This document shows positions 59,350 through 64,000 of a DNA stretch of 64,000 nucleotides, piece by piece. Position 1 is the stretch's first letter. Each line of letters begins with the position of its first letter. Origin of the DNA: Rheum nobile (taxonomy: Eukaryota; Streptophyta; Magnoliopsida; Caryophyllales; Polygonaceae); contig WOAB01000689.1 in NCBI GenBank assembly GCA_027886185.1, positions 1,116,001 through 1,180,000 of the forward strand, given 5' to 3'. The translations under genes and the position numbers were made by a program. The notes beneath the pieces were generated by a model, which did no database searches, was not told the DNA's origin, and saw only the letters and a program-made list of their open reading frames with translations.

Positions 59350-59606
59350 GGTGCTAGGATTGTAATTTATGGCCCCAATTGCCCTCAATGGATTGTTGCA
59401 ATGGAGGTTTGTGCAGCTCATAGTTTGATTTGTGTGCCTCTTTATGACACTAGGTATAACTCCTTTGTGATTAATCTGTAAAAACTTTTTTACATGTCAA
59501 ATTTATTGATTCTGTTGTTGTGGGTACATGCCCTGGTGCTATAAATTACATCATAGACCACGCCGAGATTGATTATGTTTTCGTGCAAGACAAGAAGGTT
59601 AAAGAA
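59350..59606 (+). pseudogene. Captured long-chain acyl-CoA synthetase exons (LACS1-like)
   Basis: Exon 59350-59453 (acceptor TTTACAG, donor AG|GTATAA) encodes GARIVIYGPNCPQWIVAMEV and CAAHSLICVPLYDT, the conserved N-terminal adenylation-domain block of plant LACS enzymes. A second piece, about 59530-59606 with donor GTAAGA, encodes PGAINYIIDHAEIDYVFVQD and KKVKE, the next exon of that family. The acceptor of the second exon is damaged (the expected Leu-Gly before PGA is lost). The resemblance is closest to LACS1 as I remember it. About 60 residues of an enzyme near 660 residues long remain, so it cannot be active. It is exon-intron DNA, so it was captured at DNA level. Confidence 0.75.
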
Positions 59607-60675
59607 GTAAGAAACCAGGAAAAAAAATCTCAGTTTCTTCTCACTTTGGGTATGTTTGGATTTCCCTTAGAGAATGCATTAAAATACATTATCTCGTATT
59701 AAATTGCATTAATCATCAATTTATTACAAGATAATGCATTTTAATACATTATTAAGGGAATCCAAACAGATGATGATGCAATTGGTTTCTTATGTTTCTA
59801 TATCACTATCGTTGGGTAGATTGAGGTGCATAGAATGTTGTCTCTAGACGCTTTAGAAGAATCCATATAAAGTGAGTATATCTCTGTATTTCAATCCTTC
59901 CCTTTTAGTGTGAACTTGAAATTAAAGGTAAAAGAGATGTGTCAATTAATTGGATTAGGTCATTTGTTATTGTGTATCTGTTTTTGAATGTTTTTATTGT
60001 TGAATACTTAACAGAAATTATCAATTTGTATTACATGCAGATCTTCTATTCTTATGCAATTGTTTAGGGATGGGTAGAAGAGCATAATTTGTCATGTATC
60101 ATCTTTTCGACAAACTTACAAGGTAAAAATTTCTCTTGCATCATCTTTTGCGTCTGATTTCAGTTCTTTTTAGCTAAGGTTCAAATTTTTGTTTCTTTTG
60201 GAAGTACATTAGGTGAAACTTTCAGATCATTTTAAGCTTAGAATTACTATTGTGTTGATTTAAGATATATTTGTTGTTGAATTGTGAGTTCATATCTACC
60301 CTATATAATTAAAGTTGTAGGCAAGTCTGTATAAAATATTGCACCACTTGGCCTTCTATATTATTGACATTTGGCACTCCAGTTTGATGCCATGTGTTCC
60401 CAATGCTCCACTATCTACCTTCACGTTCCCTATGGAACCGCTTCTTCCAAATGCGGTTACTTTTTCTGTTCAATTACTGCTGATTCCACCCACATTTTCA
60501 CCCAAATCTGCACTAAAATGCTTTGATCTCATCAAAACTGCACTCAACATTTGTCCCATTCTTCTCCACCCATGTTCTCACATGAACTCAGATTGTATTT
60601 ACTCATCAATTCAACATGGGAGGCAGTAAATCTCTCACAATTGATGGAAGAACTTCCCTCTTAGGTGTTAGTATG

Positions 60676-61126
60676 GGAACAACAGAATCATATTGTTTTT
60701 GAAGTAGCTACTGATGATGCTCTTCGTTTGCACAGTTTGGTATGCACAACTGCGTTGAACTTTGTCGTTTTCACTAACATCAGGAGAAACAGGTTGTCCT
60801 CAGCTTCTACGTCCACTAATGACTAGCGGTCCTGCTGGGAGCCACAGCCGACGGGATGGGTGAAATTCAATGTCGAAGGTGCATGTAAGGGTAATCCAAG
60901 AGATCCAGGTTGTGGTGGAATTTTGAGGACTCCTACGGGTGATTTTCTGCTCTCCTTCAAATCTCAGATTGGATTAGTTACCGCTCTGTGTGCGGAGCTC
61001 ATGACTATTCTCACTGTCCTACAATTAATTAGGGAGAATAACTTCGATCGACGGGATGGATCATGCTGGAAATCAGGTATTCACTTAGAAGTGGGATATA
61101 CCGGGCTTCAAGGTCATTTCTTGTGA
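60676..61126 (+). pseudogene. LINE fragment with RNase H start, inside the CACTA element
   Basis: The plus strand reads WEQQNHIVFE (the W..RN.IVFE stretch that ends LINE RT-associated regions), then after a stop WEPQPTGWVKFNVEGACKGN followed by GCGGILRTPTGDFLLSF and ALCAELMTILTVLQLI, the first half of an RVT_3 RNase H domain. It breaks off after 61050. The preceding 59607-60675 is AT-rich filler with no recognised exon. Confidence 0.7.
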
Positions 61127-61822
61127 TGCGGTGAGGTAAATGCATCGTTCTTTGAATTTAAATCTCTGCCTATTTGTTTCCTTTGCAATCTGTTGTTGGA
61201 ATTGGGGTTTGGTTGTGGAGCTTTAGATAGTGAATTCCTAATTATTGGGTTGAATTTTGAAAATTTAGCTGTGAGAAATTCTAAATCTTGGATGATGTTA
61301 CTTGTATGTTTTTAGCAATATATAATGCTATATGTGTTCCCTTGGACGATGTTACTTGAATGCTTCAAAATGTAAGCTAAGTTTGATGCAAGTCTATAGG
61401 ATTAGTATTATATGTAGTTGTTTTTGCTGTCATACAGTCATCTTTGTCCTTGAACAGATGAACAAGGACCACTTATATTTTGGGCCTAGATGTGCAGTCC
61501 ACTGGCGCTGACTCGGCCGAGAACTCGGCCGAGTCAGCGCGACTTGTTGAGGCGGGCCTATAGAGGCCCGCCTCAACAAGTGTTTATTTATTGAGGCGGG
61601 CCTCCGAAGCTCGCCTCAACAAGTCCCTCATTTTGGCGCCAAAGTGAGAGACTTGTTGAGGCGGGCTTCGGAGGCCCGCCTCAATAAGGTCCTTTTAGAG
61701 GCGTAAAATGTCCGTCTTAAAAAGTGTCCCTACTTGTTACAACCCCCTTAGTTGAAGCGAACGGTGTTCACCTCAATAAGTGTCCAAAGGTCTGCCTCTG
61801 ATAGGTGTTATTTCATACACCT

Positions 61823-64000
61823 TTTCTAGCATCTATTAGCATGATTTGGAGGAGTTTTGGAGTTGTTTTTGTGCTAAGTCTGCGATCCAGATATTATGGA
61901 GAGAAGTGAAGAAATCCAAGGATTGGCAGCTTAGTTGGAGCTTAGAGATGGAGATGGAGCTGCTGGAACATCTATGGAGAAGGCTACCAACACTTGGTAG
62001 TATTTGGAGAGCAGCTGGAGAAGAGAAGAAGATGAGAGTTGAAGTCTGGAGTTCACCGCCCCGCGTTAGCAGTGACGCCCCGCGGTGATGACTCCCAGTG
62101 ATGATGAAGCCCCGCGTGAGAGGAGGCCACCGCCCAGCGGTGGAGAGCAGAAGCCCCGCGGTGGATCTTTACCGCCCCGCGGTGGACGTGTTTATTGCCT
62201 CGCGCCAGATTATATTTTTTTTTATTTCTATTTCAGACTTTGTTATTTTATTTGTTTCCTTTTGGATTGGTTTTGTGATCTTGGGCTTTAGGTTAACTCT
62301 ATTTAACCTAATGTTCCACAACCTCCAAGCGAGTCTGCGAACACTTAGACACATCTTGTTATCAAACTACTTTTGATCGTTATTTTCATGTTATAGTTTT
62401 TCATCCCCTTTGATGGAGAACTAACTTTCCTTTGTTCTGTTAGACGATTGAAGCAATACTTTGATGTGTTTGTGAGATTTCTATTCCTTGTTCTTATCCT
62501 TATAATTGTTGGATTGATTCTCTTGCTTACCACGTCTACGATTTCTAGTTGTTCTTCTTAGCCTGATCACCTAGGTTGAATGCTTGTTATCAATTTCTAG
62601 GATTGCATATAGGGGTTCCGAGTGCATATCTAATGGCAAACACGTTTGTGCGTATAGGGGTTCCGAGCGTACACTTGTGTGTGAGAATCAATTGCATGTT
62701 AAGTAGGGGAGTGAGTACTTGTACGTCTTTCTACTTGCATGTATCCTAAATCCTTGTGTGCATCGCTATTGCTGTGTTGGTGCTAAAGTACGCTGACAAC
62801 TGTGAGAATCAGTTGTACTTTATCATTGGCATAGTGATAAGTCTATTGACAACTGTGAGAATCAATAGTACTTACGATTAAGGTGGGAACGACTATAAGG
62901 ATAAATAATTGAACTTGGATTGAATAGATTTCAGGGATCAAACTCTATCTTTGTACTGTGGATTTCGCTCTAACAGGACTACTTTCCTTCATATTATTCT
63001 CTCGATTTTACTCGATCTGCATGCTTATTTGCTTCGTTCTCTTGACTACAAAACCCCCAGTTGCTTGTTACTTGTCATTCACGATTACATATTACATTTG
63101 ATAAGCACTACTTTGTAGGGTTTAAGTAAGAGTATTAGAGGTTTTATTGATGTCATTCAGATAGATTTAGACACATTCATGTGTATGGCGTGTGGGGGCG
63201 AAGTTTGGTATTAACAGGCCACGTGAGATGATAAGTGGGCCATTAAATTAATTAGACGAACCAGCCAATATTAAATGAAGAAAGCCACGTGATTTTGGGC
63301 CAAATTGAAGCAAGGAAATTAGGCCCATGAAGTGCCGGCCCAATTGAAGGAAGGCTGGGGCCCGCGTGAAGGAAGCTGAAGCCGCGTCAAATTGAAGCTG
63401 GTGAATTGGAGCAAATTGGTGATGTCACGCTGATGTCATCAAGCTGATGATTGCTGGAATTGGAGAGTGAAGCCGTGATGGGCCGAGCGAAATTGGGCCA
63501 GACGAGGAGGCCGTACCGAGCTGCTCGCGAGAGGCTTTGCCGAGAGAATTGCGGGATTAATTCCCTGTTTTAGTTTATTATTTTATTAATTCGTTTTAGG
63601 TTAATTTAGATTTTATTTCCTTTAGTATATTAGGGTAGAAAAAAAGGCTTTTTGCAATCTATCATCTTTTTCTTGGAACCCTAATTTCTTATTCTACGTA
63701 TTCTCTTGCTATGAAGAACTAAGCCTCCCTGGCTTAGTCAGACGCTGAAGCTTTCGTTTGGATTAAGTTGTGAGATTCTTGTTCTTAATCTATTGCATGG
63801 TTTTTATCTTTCTCTTGCTTAAGTTGTTTATGATTGATATTGATAATCTCTATTTGGACGCATCTAGGGTTTTTTGTTATTGATCTATTGCTAGATTTAG
63901 ATTGTTACTGGTTGAGCATATCTATTTCAGAGTAGCAACTGCATCGTACTAGTAACTGGTTGTGCTAGTCTTATGCAGAAGAGAATTGATTTACATTCTA
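61823..64000. other. Unassigned repeat-rich region, possibly part of an LTR retrotransposon
   Basis: At 62055-62195 CCCGCGGTGG-type palindromic units recur about six times (CCGCCCCGCGGTGG and variants). At 62605-62680 TATAGGGGTTCCGAG occurs twice, and at 62790-62870 GACAACTGTGAGAATCA occurs twice. From 63100 the sequence has GGGCCAAATTGAAGC-like phrases, a possible TATA-like TATATTAGGG near 63629 and CCTTAAT-type leader sequence, as in plant LTR and leader regions. I see no gag-pol, and no paired LTR within the window. ORFs at 61846-62088 and 62085-62376 run through the repeats and are not thought to be genes. Confidence 0.35.

Larger units (their letters stand above)
57871..61822. mobile_element. 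CACTA-type element with captured gene fragments
   Basis: The left end begins CACTAGTGGAAAAAACACTT at 57871, a standard CACTA terminus. Subterminal DNA on both sides (57890-58300 and 61540-61800) is packed with GAGGCGGGCC/GGCCCGCCTC and GAGGCG/CGCCTC units in both orientations, plus ACTCGGCCGAGT palindromes (58234-58265 and 61516-61540). The right terminus has decayed; GTGTTATTTCATACAC near 61805-61820 is the best match to the inverted end. No transposase is present. The interior holds acyl-CoA synthetase-like exons and a LINE fragment. Confidence 0.75.

Noticed and set aside
62085..62376. Pro/Arg-rich ORFs
   Set aside because: They are translations of the CCCGCGGTGG repeat, with no domain.

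Overview
This is nuclear DNA of a flowering plant, most likely a eudicot. The genes have many small GT-AG introns, the intergenic DNA is AT-rich, and the proteins are plant types: a MED33-type Mediator subunit, nuclear-encoded mitochondrial EF-Tu and a plant mobile domain protein. Helitron, CACTA, Mutator-like, hAT-like, Ty3/gypsy LTR and LINE sequences fill most of the rest. I cannot name the species. I see no bacterial operon, CRISPR array, intact tRNA or rRNA gene, or viral gene.

Layout. 1-1.6 kb: the 5' end of a MED33-type gene on the minus strand, running off the left edge. 2-5 kb: a dispersed repeat module followed by unassigned minus-strand ORFs. 5.2-8.3 kb: a tandem array of about 166 bp units split by a 2.3 kb solo LTR. 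8.4-9.9 kb: a decayed mobile-domain pseudogene and MITE-like pieces. 10.1-19.3 kb: a minus-strand Helitron carrying a broken LINE. 19.5-24.2 kb: Helitron end fragments, tRNA-like modules and a second Helitron. 24.6-28.0 kb: an intact five-exon gene of unknown function. 28.1-31.5 kb: a 3.4 kb terminal-inverted-repeat element with 9 bp target duplications, filled with palindromes, minisatellites and telomere-like DNA.

32.0-36.2 and 45.5-49.7 kb hold two complete, directly repeated mitochondrial EF-Tu genes. Each has 12 exons with identical exon lengths and encodes 455 codons plus stop. The DNA between them was expanded by nested insertions: a hAT-like MITE, a non-LTR-type retroelement with a 19 bp target duplication, and inside that a 5.3 kb Mutator-like element carrying a multi-exon plant mobile domain gene, itself interrupted by a hAT-like MITE. 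An 894 bp long-TIR element lies further on.

49.9-64 kb: another Mutator-like element; a second retroelement of the same non-LTR-type family (16 bp target duplication) carrying an antisense NHL/LEA_2-like fragment; a 2.1 kb Helitron; copia and LINE RNase H remnants; a CACTA element that holds exons resembling long-chain acyl-CoA synthetase; and an unassigned LTR-like region.

The four cellular loci (MED33, the unknown gene and the EF-Tu pair) have no evident shared pathway. The strongest leads are the retroelement family with a constant tail and differing cargo, the palindrome-rich element next to the unknown gene, the mobile-domain transposon, and the recent EF-Tu duplication. Coordinates were derived by reading splice sites and repeats by eye; no alignment or search was run.
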